A program made the position numbers and the translations under genes. The notes under the pieces were generated by a model. That model saw only the letters and a list, made by a program, of their open reading frames with translations, was not told the origin of the DNA and did no database searches. Positions 1 through 10,368 of a stretch of DNA of 64,000 nucleotides are shown here, piece after piece (position 1 is the stretch's first letter; each line of letters opens with the position of its first letter). Source of the DNA: Cryptomeria japonica. Taxonomy: Eukaryota > Streptophyta > Pinopsida > Cupressales > Cupressaceae. The stretch lies in NCBI RefSeq assembly GCF_030272615.1, contig NC_081409.1:876315594-876379593 (forward strand), in the 5' to 3' direction.

Positions 1-1290
1 TGGATGACTATCTTGTAAGGGTGCCTCTGCGAGCTGATTAGCTATAGCTTGTCCTTTGATAGCCTTTTTGTCTATGTAGTGAATGTCAAACTCACTTAGA
101 ACCATGACCCATTTAGCTAACCTTCTTATGAGAACAGCTTTGCTGAGTAGATATTTTAAGGGATTAAGCTTTGCTACCAATTTGATTGTGTGGGCTAGCA
201 TGTAGTGGTGAAACTTTTGAGAAGCGAACACTACTACCAAACAAGATTTTTCAATGAATGTGTAGTTAAACTCGTATCCATTCAAAGTCTTGTTGATGTA
301 GTATATTGGCCTTTCTTTTCCTGTTGGATCTTCTTGTGCTAGTAATGCCCCCAGTGACAATTTTGTTGCTGATATGTAGAGAATAAGTGGCTTGCCAGCT
401 ATTGGTGGTACCAAGATTAGTGGATTCATCAGATATTGCTTGAGTTGATAGAGTGATTCGGCACACTTCTCCTCCCATCTAAAGGGGACATTCTTATATA
501 GTAAATGCATGAATGGAAGACACTTGTCGACTAGTTGAGAAATGAATCTTCTTATGGATTGTATTCGTCCTTGTAGAGATCTTAATTGGTTGATATTTCA
601 TGGAGGTGGCATCTCCATGATCGCTTGTACATTTACGGGATCCACCTCGATTATTTTTTTTGAGACTATGTATCCCAAAAGTTTGCTTGATGTTACACCA
701 AAGACACACTTCTTAGGATTGAGTCATACATTGAATTGCTCCAACCTTTGAAAGATTTTATCTAGAATTTCCAGATGTCCTTCTCTTGTGAATGATTTAT
801 CCAATAAGTCATCTACATAGTCTTCCATGAATGTGTGCATCATGTCATGAAATATTGTGGTCATTGCTCTTTGATAGGTCGCTCCTAAATTCTTCAAGCC
901 AAAGGGCATGACATTCCAATAATAAGTACCCCATGGACAAGTAAATGTTGCTTTGTATTGGTCCTTTGGTGCTATTTTGATTTGATTGTAGCCAAAGAAA
1001 CCATCTGTGAGGGGCAACATAGCATGTCCTGCTATTAGATCTATAATTGTGTTGATGTTCGGTAAAGGAAAGTCATCCTTCGAACAAACCTTTTTGAGAT
1101 CCCTGAAGTCTGTACAAATCCTGATTCTTTTATTCGGTTTAGAGATTGGTACAATGTTAGAGATTCATTCTGCATAATCGATGGGTCAGATGAATCCTAC
1201 ATCAAGTAACTTCTTCAACTCTACTTTAACCAATATGGCGACAAGTGGGTTCATCTTTCTCAATTTTTGTTTCACAGGTTTAGCTCTAGG
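1..1290 (-). pseudogene. pol: Ty3/gypsy reverse transcriptase and RNase H (element E)
   Basis: RT copies element RNA into DNA and RNase H removes the RNA strand, inside the virus-like particle. The minus strand translates to a TDFRDLKK block (near 1100), the LPLTDGFFGYNQI block (near 1000), the catalytic YVDD box (near 800), a GYIVSKKIIEVDP connection (near 690), and an RNase-H-like domain starting near 480 that ends in the DIHYIDKKAIKGQAIA motif near position 60. At least two tryptophan positions upstream of the TDFRDLKK block (FI-W-PIDYAE-W) are TGA stops, consistent with G-to-A decay. The frame is otherwise well kept. The protein continues past the window edge toward integrase. Confidence 0.9.
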
Positions 1291-3161
1291 GGATATAGAT
1301 AAGTGATGTATGATTAAATTCGGATCTACCCCTGACATATCTACATAAGACCAAGCAAAAATTGATTTGCTTTTCCTTGAAGAATTTAATGAAATCGAGC
1401 CTTTCTTGTTCTATTAGTGATTTTGCTAGGTGTATGATTCATGTTGTTGCTTCAGTGCTAATATTGATTGATTGAGTTGGTTAAATCAAAATTGGTGATC
1501 TCTCCTAATAATGCTCAGGAAGAGTGTCAAATCTCTCATATTTAGGCACCTCAAAGAGGTTTTCACCATTAGATACGTCCTTTATTTTTACTGTTTTATG
1601 ATCTAATACTGCCATTAAATGGTTTTCACCATTAGATCAAGTTTTGATTTTGCTTTTGCAACTAAGAGACTTGGCACTCTCCTAATTAAGAAATTCATTA
1701 TGAATTTCACTGGTGGAACATGTTTAGGGGTTTACATAACAAAGGTATTGGACAATAGTGTCATTATTTGGGAAGATAGGTATGGTAAGTTGTTTAGGTT
1801 GTTCCCAGTCTATGAGTTTAGGATGGATTAATGATAAGGGATTGTTTAGTGGGTTAAGGTCCACAACAATGAGAGTCATGATAGATACATTGTCAAAATT
1901 GGCATCATTTAGGCCAAAGTCTATGATGATACCCTCTTCAGAATTGATTTCACTCAAAACCTGATCATCGTCACTGGAAACATTGATATGTTGTGATCCA
2001 ACTTCAACTGATATAGCCCCTGCATTTTGTCCATCATAGGGTATGGGTGTATATGTGTGGATTTTATCTACCTCAATATCCTTAGTGACATCAGAGCAAG
2101 TATCCCATTCATATTCTTTTGAGTCTATCTTAGAATCACTTTCCAAGGCTATACCACTATATTTGACCAGAATATTGTAAGGCGAGAAGAGTTCACTGAT
2201 AATGGATACAAGTTGTGTGGCTTGTGTTGATTCAGGTTTAGTACTTGTTTGTACTTTTTGGATTTGTTCCTAAGCAGTTTCCCTCCTTTGAATGGCAGGC
2301 TCATCTTGTGGTGGTTTAGATTTATCTTCTTTGTTTGTTCTAACTATTCCTTTTGTGACAGATTGTGTGCTGGCTTGATCAGGTTTTGTCATTGCTTGCA
2401 TGTGATGTATCTATTTATAAGAAGATTTCTCTCTTTGAATAGCAAGTTCCTCTTTTCTTATTCTTCATCTTTTTGTTCTTTGTTGATCTTTGCAACTGCT
2501 TGATGTAGTGCTTCTTGCCATGATTCCTCTTGGTATGTGACCTGTCTTTTCCATTAGGGCTTTTGATGATGATCTTGGTTTTGTACAGGTTGAATATGTT
2601 GATCATACCCAAGTCTAGATTTATCTTTGGTAAGTTGTGAATGGGGTTGAACTGGTTTAGTGATGCCTTCTTAATGCTTTCCAAGTGGACCTTTTCCTTG
2701 ATACCCCATCCATTGCATGATTTTGAATCCTTTGCCATACTATTGTGTGGGAATAGTGATATAATAGTTGCTACTCTTATTTCTTCTTCATCTTTGTAGA
2801 GCCAATTCAAAACATCCTTTTATTTTGTTTTATCTGCTAGTGTTCCTTCTTGAATGAACACATCGTCAAACTTTTTGGTAGGTTGTGAAGATTGTTGTTT
2901 GGAAGTTGATGGTTATCCATGAGATCTTGGTGAAATCGGCAACTTTGATAGACATAAAGAATCAAAAGAGTATTCCCCCATGCCTTTGTCTTTTAACTTC
3001 ATACCTTTCTCAAAATCTATGGATAGAGTTTTGAGTTGGTCCTTGTTGTTTGCTTATGTGGAAGCGGGAGCTTCCTTGTTATGGGGTACAAGAAAATTTT
3101 GAACTTCTTTGAGATTATTGCAATATTGGAAAGGATAAGTTTTTGTTGTGATAGTAATTTC
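1291..3161 (-). pseudogene. Gypsy pol linker between protease and RT (element E)
   Basis: Between the protease and RT of element E the minus strand holds long but broken open frames. One clear 140-codon frame (1724-2146) is acidic and reads like the variable pol spacer of plant gypsy elements. Near 2600-2750 one frame reads KIMQWMGYQGKGPLGKH, a glycine-rich G-patch-like motif seen in many plant gypsy polyproteins just after the protease. Several in-frame stops and frame changes separate the pieces. No independent gene is visible, and the plus-strand frames here look like shadows. Confidence 0.6.
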
Positions 3162-3417
3162 TCATTCATCATATGGAAATTGCAGGTACTGATGATATGT
3201 GGATGGCACCACTTGCATTTCATGGATCCAAGGTTGACCCAAAAGTATGTTGTAAGACAAGTCCATGTCCAAGACTTGACATAGAGTATCTTTCTGAACT
3301 GGCTCTACTTGAATGGGTAATACCACGAACCCTTTTGATGATCTTTCCTCATCATCATATGCTTTTATTTTTATCTTTTTCTTAGGATCAATGGTCGTTT
3401 CCGAGAAACCCAATGCA
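3162..3417 (-). pseudogene. Retropepsin, C-terminal half (element E)
   Basis: This is the second half of the gypsy aspartic protease. It contains the conserved flap-to-C-terminal region with YNILLGQPWIHEMQVVPS and a short tail ending YLQFPYDE. The first half, with the active-site DGGAD motif, is at 35115-35341. Removing element A and one copy of its target duplication brings the two halves into the same frame at a Leu-Ile-Arg junction, which shows that the protease was intact in this segment when A inserted. Confidence 0.88.
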
Positions 3418-3422
3418 CGGAT
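3418..3422. repeat. Target-site duplication of element A (left copy)
   Basis: The five bases CGGAT directly before the TGTTGG start of the left LTR are repeated at 35115-35119, directly after the TCA end of the right LTR. The duplication marks the insertion point in the gypsy protease gene. Confidence 0.95.
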
Positions 3423-4662
3423 TGTTGGTGTTTGATCATTTGAACTAAACCTATAATGTGTGTTTGTTTAATGCAATCAGTTTATGTATGTTGTGTATAA
3501 AGATTAGATTTATGTATGATGACTATTTTGTATGTTGTCATTGATGGCAACTATATTTCTTTAAGTCATCTAAGTCCTATGGCTCAACCAGCAAGGCTCA
3601 ATCGGTTAGAAGAGATGGTTTGTATCAGAACTAGTTATTAGGACTTCAACCGGTAAAAGACTGACAGTGTTACATTCCAATAACTAATACTTGAAAATCA
3701 TGAAAAATGAGATGATGCAATTTTGCAGCAGCATTGAAGACAATCAGATGAAGATATGTTCATGACCGCATGTACAGATTTGATCAGGTGAATGAGATTT
3801 GTTCAACTGAACATATTAGTTGATGAAGACTTAACCGGTAGTGATGAAAATCACTCAGATCGGTAAAACGACAGAGAATTGGATTTTTTATGTCAGTGGC
3901 CGACATAATTAAACCATACAATGCAAGATTGTCTAGATGCATTGAACCTAGGCAATTGTAACAAGGTTCTAGCTGACCTTATGATGATTTTAAATGTGCG
4001 ATGAGGTATGAAAGGATATAAGTGTATGAGCTTGAAAGTGCGATTGATCATTTAGCGAATTTTGTATTTCTGATAGTGAGATGATCAGAGGAGTTGAGAG
4101 ATGAAGTCTATGTGATGTTGTAATATTCTGAAGTGGATCTTATCAGATACTGAAGGTGTTATACTGAGATCATTTGTACTTGTTGTCTCCCTAACAGTTG
4201 CAGTAAGGAAATCCTCTTACAAAGTCACTCCTAATAGGGTGCAATCAGATCCTAACAAGTTTGATCATTAAATCCTCTAACCAGGTGACACATTAACTTG
4301 TGTTTACAAATCCCACTAGCTTGGGTAGGTATAAGCAGGGCTGGTCCTCACAGGCCTTTTGTAAAGATCTTAACCGGGCTTAGACACTCCTAACAGGGTG
4401 TTCCCCTAACCGGTCAGGTCTCTATACTACAGATAGTGGATCTTGTGGGTACTGACTCCCACCGTGGTTTTTCCCATTTGGGTTTTCCGCGTATAAACTC
4501 TTGTGTCATGTAGTTTACACTTTATGTGGTGATTTCATACTTGGTGTTATTTCTTATAAGCCTATTGATTTTTAAGTTGGTAAAATTGATAATCATATTT
4601 GTATTGTTTTTACTTGCACTGATTCACCCCCCCCCCCCTCTTAGTGCCTTATAAGTTCATCA
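3423..4662 (+). repeat. 5' LTR of element A
   Basis: The LTR begins TGTTGG and ends TCATCA. It is homologous to 33858-35114. By eye about 7% of the first 140 bases differ between the two copies. It contains repeated CTAACAGG-like words (4190-4420), a conserved TTTTTCCC...GGGTTTTCC block and a run of twelve C near its end. The TATAAA-like sequence at 4492 follows that block. Confidence 0.95.
4464..4491 (+). promoter_or_regulatory. Conserved copia LTR block (TTTTTCCC...GGGTTTTCC.CG)
   Basis: The same block, with small changes, occurs in the other copia LTRs of the window: element A right LTR at about 34918-34945, B (reverse strand) near 7030-7056 and 29218-29244, D near 8571-8597 and 14819-14845, C near 17213-17235 and 24143-24170. 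A weaker version is present in H near 54655-54680. It reads on each element's own coding strand at a similar place in the LTR. Conservation across otherwise unalignable LTRs suggests a regulatory or RNA role, which is inference. Confidence 0.5.
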
Positions 4663-4664
4663 AT

Positions 4665-4677
4665 TGGTATCAAAGCC
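4665..4677 (+). other. Primer-binding site of element A
   Basis: TGGTATCAAAGCC lies two bases after the left LTR and matches the 3' end of plant initiator methionine tRNA, the usual copia primer. The same AT spacer and a related primer site occur in B, C, D and H. Confidence 0.9.
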
Positions 4678-4730
4678 TAACTTCCTTAAGGCTTAACCTC
4701 TTATAAGGGATCTCTAATCCTAAGGAAAAT

Positions 4731-5357
4731 ATGGGTGAAGGAATGAGTTACAGAGAAATGGCTGAGGAAGTTGCTGAAACCAAGGGAGAGCTAGAAACCC
4801 TAATAGGCAAGTACAAGACATCACTAGCTAAAAGGAAAGAACTGACCGAACAATTGTTGAAGATCTTTGACAACAGTTCTTCAGATGAGGTGGACATTGA
4901 TGCACTAGTTGAAGAAGTGGAGAAGTTGAATGGTAAGAAGACTAACCTAAGAAGAGAGTTGGAAGCACTTACAATCCAGATGAGTGAGGAACTTGAAGCT
5001 AGAAGAAAGGCTGAGGATCAGATCCAAGATAAAGAGCATGAAATCTTTAAGATTAAGCAGGAGAATGCAAATTTGTATAAACATTGGCATGAGGAAAAAG
5101 AAGAAAAAGAAAGAATGCAGTCAAATATTGAAATAGCAATGTCTCTTAGAGAGACCCTCATGAAAAGAAATGAAGATCTTACAAAGGAACTTGCTGAGGC
5201 CAATGAGAAGCTTGATAAATCCAACAAGAGTTCCTCTATGCTTGATGAACAGATCCAATCTCAGAGGATGAACGGTGATACATCTGGGTTAGGATACAAT
5301 ACATTTGAGAAGGGTGAACCTTCTGGTACCAAGAGCATCATGCATGAAGGTAAATAG
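4731..5357 (+). CDS. Coiled-coil Gag-like protein of element A
   Basis: The frame opens with ATG 66 bases after the LTR and encodes 208 residues. The protein is rich in Glu, Lys and Leu with heptad-like spacing from about residue 5 to 175, so it is predicted to form a long coiled coil. Gag of Sireviruses has such a coiled coil between the capsid-like and zinc-knuckle parts, and element C shows the same segment at 22500-22870. The capsid-like UBN2 domain that opens the Gag of B, C and D is absent here, because the frame starts directly in the coil. A single frame change near 5354 separates it from the zinc-knuckle segment downstream. Confidence 0.7.
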   Translation: MGEGMSYREMAEEVAETKGELETLIGKYKTSLAKRKELTEQLLKIFDNSSSDEVDIDALVEEVEKLNGKKTNLRRELEALTIQMSEELEARRKAEDQIQDKEHEIFKIKQENANLYKHWHEEKEEKERMQSNIEIAMSLRETLMKRNEDLTKELAEANEKLDKSNKSSSMLDEQIQSQRMNGDTSGLGYNTFEKGEPSGTKSIMHEGK

Positions 5358-6082
5358 CTCCTAAGGCTCAGAAGCCTATCGGTAAGAAATCTTACAAACC
5401 TGTTTGTTTTAACTATCATAAACTAGGACATACTGCTAATGTTTGTAGAAGCAGATTTGATGCTAATACTAGTTATATACCTAATACTAGATATGTGCCT
5501 AAGAAATTTTAAGGTTACTAGTATACATGTAACATGTATGGGCATAGATCTATTGAATGTAGGTATGGAGCTAATTATCCAACACCTCATATGAATCCAA
5601 GATCTATTGGTGATTGGAGAAGGAATTTCAATGACCAGAGGAACACAAATTGGCAAAGACCCTATGTTAACCGGTCTAGTCCTTGTGAGATGGAGAAGAG
5701 AGTCAATGTGATTTGTTCAATTTGCAACAATTTTGGACATGTGGCAATGAACTGCAGAATAAGAATAGGAAGAGGTAATGCAGGACCTTGGAGAGCATCT
5801 GGAGAGGCATGTTATCATTGTAACAAATCGGGACACATTGCCAAGTTTTGCAGAACACAAAAGAACCAACCGATGAATCATCTTGTAGACCGGAAGGGAA
5901 AGCAAAAAGTTGATATTGAAGAAACCAGAGCTGAGATGAATAGAATCTGGAAAAGAAGAGTGATGACAAACTATCTGATGAATCAGATTCTTCACCTAAT
6001 GTGGAGAATCCATCTCCAACAAACTGAGTTGTTTCTACAACTTGGGGTGTACATAATGTCAAATCTTGAGAAGAACCCCTAG
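5354..6082 (+). pseudogene. gag: Nucleocapsid zinc-knuckle region of element A gag
   Basis: In one frame this stretch encodes four CX2CX4HX4C-type knuckles, the RNA-binding part of Gag. Knuckles 3 (5714-5755, CSICNNFGHVAMNC) and 4 (5810-5851, CYHCNKSGHIAKFC) are complete. Knuckle 1 near 5405 has its second Cys changed to Tyr, and knuckle 2 near 5519 has a stop where its first Cys should be. Two in-frame stops near 5510-5521 break the frame. The layout of several knuckles after a coiled coil matches element C at 21790-22407, supporting a common origin. The frame ends at a stop at 6080-6082. Confidence 0.8.
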
Positions 6083-6509
6083 ATGAAGTATTGTAAGTTA
6101 AATCTACATATAATGATGCATTTTGATGTTTTGATGTGTTTTTGGATCATAACCGGTAAATAACATAAAATTTTTGCAACCGATAATATGCTTAAGAGTA
6201 TTTTAAGGCATTTTAGGGTTTTGTCGGTAAATATATTTATTGCGATAGATAAAGTGCAAATAAAAGGAACATTTTGAATTTCATTTGTCATATTGTGATC
6301 TTGAGTGTATTTGGTGAGCGAGCAAAGAAGAGAAAAAGTTTGTGCTAGCAACAGTCAAACCATTTACCAGCAATCTGAAGCGATCGAAGTGAAGTTTGAA
6401 TCAGTGATCGAGTATTGAAAGTTTTTTATGATTGGAAACCCTAGTACCGAAGCAGAAAATTTATTTATCTGAGAAATCCTACTCTTTGCTTGGTGACTTG
6501 CATATTTGA
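6083..6509 (+). other. Non-coding spacer between gag and the long ORF of element A
   Basis: About 430 AT-rich bases with no supported gene. Only short frames with no domain signal are present. It separates the gag stop from the first ATG of the long unknown ORF. Confidence 0.5.
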
Positions 6510-6680
6510 AATGGATACACCTCACCTTGTCAATGTGACCGAGAGAGCAAGACCAAAATTTATAAGACATCCATATAAGTCTGAGGAAACAGACCCTGTC
6601 GGTGCCCTATCTAGTGTACCGAATGGATTTTTACATGTAGAAGATGTAAGATCCTTTTATCATTGAAAACTTGAGGACAT
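6510..6680 (+). pseudogene. Unknown long ORF of element A, N-terminal piece
   Basis: A frame starting with ATG at 6510 encodes about 57 residues (start MDTPHLVNVTERARPKF) with one stop near 6664, and is then cut by element B. After B and one copy of the GACAT target duplication are removed, the reading frame continues without shift into 30286. The protein therefore begins here and its body lies at 30286-33582. No known domain is recognised in this piece. Confidence 0.7.
6676..6680. repeat. Target-site duplication of element B (left copy)
   Basis: GACAT before the left LTR of B is repeated at 30281-30285, right after the GCCAACA end of the right LTR. Confidence 0.95.
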
Positions 6681-8092
6681 TGATGGTATGATGAAAGAAT
6701 AAAGATCCGGTCTCTATTGACTTTCACCAACATCAAAAACAACCTCTCAAAGCAAACTCTAAACTAACTGGTTTAAACATTGAACTTCAAATGCAATAAT
6801 ACTGACAAGTAAACCCAGATGACTGTTATAACAGACTAACTATAAAACATCTTTGAAACTCTCAAAACCTTTTAACTGAATCATTCAAATACTTTACTCA
6901 CAGTAGTTAAAACATATTTCAGATTGTTGTCAGTTAACATAACATATCAAAGTGGATTTAGCAGTTAAGCAATTCAACCATATCAAACATAACCACAAAA
7001 ACATTCACCACTTGACACAATATTTTTGACGTGGAAACCCAAATGGGAAAAACCACAGTGGCAATGAATACCCACAAGTATTCCAAACTCTTCTGAAGTT
7101 CACCCTGTTAGGAGCCTAGCCTGTTAAAGCTTTACAATAAGTCTTGTTAAGAACAGATCCTGTTAGGGACCACCCGATTAAGGGATTGACTATAACGCCC
7201 TATTAGAAGCAATACCTTGTTAGGAGTAACCTCCGTAGAGGATTTGAAATCCAAGCTAATGGATCACCTGGATAGAGGATTTTAATAACACTAAGCTTGT
7301 TAGAGCTTACTCTGTTAAGGAATTTGACTGTTGTAATTGTTAGAAAACAACAAGGGTTTGTTGATCTGTTTGAATAGCACTACACTTGCTTGTTTAGATC
7401 CTTTGCATGCTCCTATCTACCTTTACACATAATGCAAATACATCATCTAGTTTAACAACCACACTCTCTTATTCTCAATCACAAATTGCCAACTCTACAA
7501 CAAAATGATTCATCGACCTTAAAAACAAATCAATAGGTCGGTAACACATCACAAACCTAAGATCTCATAGAGATTACAAACAAATCAGTTCAACTATGAG
7601 CATTGGATTACATAGCAAATTGCATAGAAATCAATGCACATCATTCAAGATGTCCTTGACCATTCCTTGATCACCGCTTCATCGAACAATGTAACTCATC
7701 ACGTGGTTTCCATTACATGCAATGTACTTGCTTATTCCCAAGACAAAAACCATTATCTCTACGTGCCAAAAACCATTTAAAAATCTTCTCATACAACATG
7801 CATACGTGGCATAATCATTACCGCTCATCATTTGATCATAAACCAATACAACTGATTCACCAAACTTCATCGGTTAGGGTTTAGCATATCAATAGGTAGG
7901 GTTTACTGGTTCATCTCTCCATTTCATAGAAATATCGGTTTCCTCCACAAATTCACCTATCGGTTGTGGTTCCCTTTACTAGATATTCCTACCAGTTACA
8001 CAACAACATTATTATAAAATCATTACCGGTTATAATTGACATCAATGACAACATAACATTTCATTAATGCAATCTTCATGCAAATGCCAACA
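6681..8092 (-). repeat. 3' LTR of element B
   Basis: The LTR runs (plus strand) from TGATGGTATG to GCCAACA and is homologous to 28833-30280. It carries the conserved GGAAACCC...GGGAAAAACC block and a series of TGTTAGGAG/GGTTAAGGG-like words at about 7100-7320. Compared with the other copy it lacks about 38 bases after AAAGATCCGGTC. Confidence 0.93.
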
Positions 8093-8368
8093 ATCTCCCC
8101 CTTTGGCATTGATGGCAATACAAGTATCAGTACCCTTGATTGCTATGATTGTGAATAGGAATCCTGGTTTACATTTTATCATGTACTCTCCTTCAACTGA
8201 GTCTCCATGTCTTCAACTAGTAACTGGCTATAGATCTTCTCTCTATCAATCATATAGATCATCTCCCCAATCATATAATTCTTCACCCCCTTTGACAACA
8301 ATGCCAAAGTGAAAGTAAAACATGCAATGTCAAAATTCATTATTAAGCATCATCAACCTGCAACTTGA
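8093..8368 (-). other. Polypurine-tract region of element B
   Basis: On the coding strand an AAAGGGGGAGAT tract ends exactly at the LTR boundary (8093-8104), and a second AAAGGGGGTG tract lies at 8283-8293. Both are followed on the plus strand by similar words (TTTGGCATTGATGGC, TTTGACAACAATGCC), so the tract plus flank is a repeated module. No gene is visible. Element D interrupts the region at its right end. Confidence 0.75.
8364..8368. repeat. Target-site duplication of element D (left copy)
   Basis: CTTGA is repeated at 16118-16122 directly after the right LTR. Confidence 0.95.
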
Positions 8369-9869
8369 TGATAGTTCTGATACTTAATATAAGTACAGAT
8401 CCAATAGCTAACAAGATGAGAGGGGGGGGGTGAATCATACAAACTTAATCAACCATAAAAACATCAGATTCAACCTTGGTAACATATATATCAGTCATAT
8501 AACCAAAAATTGTCAAACATGCAAACTCAAAAGCATATGAACAATATAAACCTCATAACACCAGATTTAACGTGGAAACCCAAATAGGGAAAAATCACTG
8601 TGGGATTTCGGACCCACTAAGAAATATACTCTTCTAGAGTATGCTCGGTTAAAAGCAAATCCTGTTAAAGATTATAAACACATTGCTAGATGTGACCTGG
8701 TTAAGGGATTTCCCTCAGATCTGTTAGGATCTTCACTTTGTTAGAAGTGACCTTGTCAAAGGATTTCAAACACTCAATCAGAATGTCACCTTGTTAGAGG
8801 ATTTACATATAAGACTGTTAAGTCCACTCAGTTCAAAGATTTCCTGTCACTTTCACAAAAAAACCGTAATACAATCTATCTGCAACTTCACATCTAAAAT
8901 GCTAAAGCAGATTCCTATTTGTTCAATACAATCTAGACATAGAACTAATCTTGTCTATCTGGTGGGCATCAATACTTTGTTATTCTAATAGGTCTTCAAG
9001 CTTCTGTGCTTGGTAATCACTATGTAGCATCCCTGTGCATACACTTGCCCGCATACATTGTTTATCAACAGTTTCCTATTTATAAACAATCTTCTAACCG
9101 CTTAATCTCCTTGATCACATTTCCCATGATCAATCATAGCCATCGGATCTTCAATCTTGTCTAGGTTCATTGTATCTTTCGATCTGAAAACATTTTACCC
9201 CACCTTGGAACTTGCACATTCACCTTGGAACTTGTGTTAGGGTAATGCAGTTCAATCTGAGCTATAGATCTTCTTGTCAACTTTTCATTGCCTTAGATTT
9301 GTTTAACAAACTTCTTTCACAGGTTGCCAATCATTGATCCGCTCCAGCTCATCAGCTTCTTTCATTAAATATCACATGTAAACATTTAATGCATTATGTT
9401 ATAGCTTAGTTACAACTCGGCGAATACTAAACTTCACTCGGTAGACATTCTATCTTCATTAACTGACTGCGATAACCTTAGGGTTTACCGACTAGGTTCC
9501 TTAGGGTTTACCGACTAGGTTCTTTGCTTGATAACATAGTATAGTATTAACCTTTACATTTTACAACATATGTATGATGCTAAAACAATCTAAAACATCA
9601 AGATCTCATCATTGTTTGACTCGGTAGCAGTTGCCCATTGAATATCTTATCTCCTTATTCATCATGTTCTTTCCTGTGTCTTTACCGACTACTTTATAAT
9701 CTTCATATCATATTTCTCAAGATATGGCAACATCATACTGAATTAGAGAATCAATTTCTTGACATTAATGAAAAAATAATAATATCAAGATAGTAAAACA
9801 TCTATAATCAATTATGTCCATTATCATCAACAACCTTCTCAATATCCTTATAATGTAATATTGCCAACA
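8369..9869 (-). repeat. 3' LTR of element D
   Basis: It runs from TGATAGTTCTGATAC to GCCAACA on the plus strand and pairs with 14617-16117. It contains a run of nine G followed by TGAATCA near its left end and the conserved GTGGAAACCC...AGGGAAAAA block. Confidence 0.95.
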
Positions 9870-10368
9870 ATCTCCCCCTTTGGCATTGATGGCAAAACCA
9901 ATTGATTTGACCTTTAAAAAATTCGGATTGTTGTGATTCTGAAAAGCTGAAATGCTCTCCCCCATTCATCAGACTTCTCTTTTGTTTTCAGTCTTTAGTT
10001 CAATCTGTAGTCTTCTCTCAGTCTTCTCGGGTCTTCTCCCCCATTGGTAGGTCTTCTCCTCCTTAGGTCTTCTCTCCCTTAGGTAGGTCTTCTCCCCCTT
10101 TGACAACAATGCCAAAAAGAAAAAGAACTAAAACATAATTTTTGTCTGTAAGAAGTTATTGCCTGCTGTTGTGTATCAACTGAGTCTCGGTCAGAGCATT
10201 TGTCTTCAATTCTTGTTCCCTGTATCATTCTCTATATTATTCTAGTATTAATTCCAGTAGTAATTCCAGTACACTTCCAGAAAAACATTCTAAAGTGTAT
10301 CAATCCAGCATCAGCTCCCCAAAAGATATTCAATAGAGTCATCGAAGTGATGCTTTCACCGAACTCGG
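9870..10368 (-). other. Multiple polypurine tracts and 3' untranslated region of element D
   Basis: On the coding strand GGGGGAGA-type tracts occur at 9870-9882 (touching the LTR), near 9954-9963, near 10034-10042 and at 10090-10101, mixed with TAGGTCTTCTCC-like repeats (plus strand). Multiple tracts are a described hallmark of Sireviruses. No gene is visible between the RNase H stop and the LTR. Confidence 0.75.

Larger units (their letters stand above)
1..3422 (-). mobile_element. Ty3/gypsy element E, pol-side segment
   Basis: This is the downstream (pol) part of a minus-strand Ty3/gypsy retrotransposon that continues past the left edge of the window. Reading leftwards it holds the C-terminal half of a retropepsin, a linker region, reverse transcriptase and RNase H. 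The gag half of the same element lies at 35115-37122, separated by the 31.7-kb insertion of element A. The RNase H end matches the plant Tat/Athila-type pattern, with a run reading like AIKGQAIANQLAEAPL near the left edge. Integrase and the 3' LTR are outside the window. Scattered stop codons show that the copy is dead. Confidence 0.9.

Noticed and set aside
2249-2503. Plus-strand frame with predicted membrane segments
   Set aside because: It is antisense to the gypsy pol linker and has no start context or domain.
6681-6720. Treating B as starting at TGTATGATG instead of TGATGGTATG
   Set aside because: The GACAT duplication and the two-base spacer from the primer site both fix the LTR edge at TGAT.
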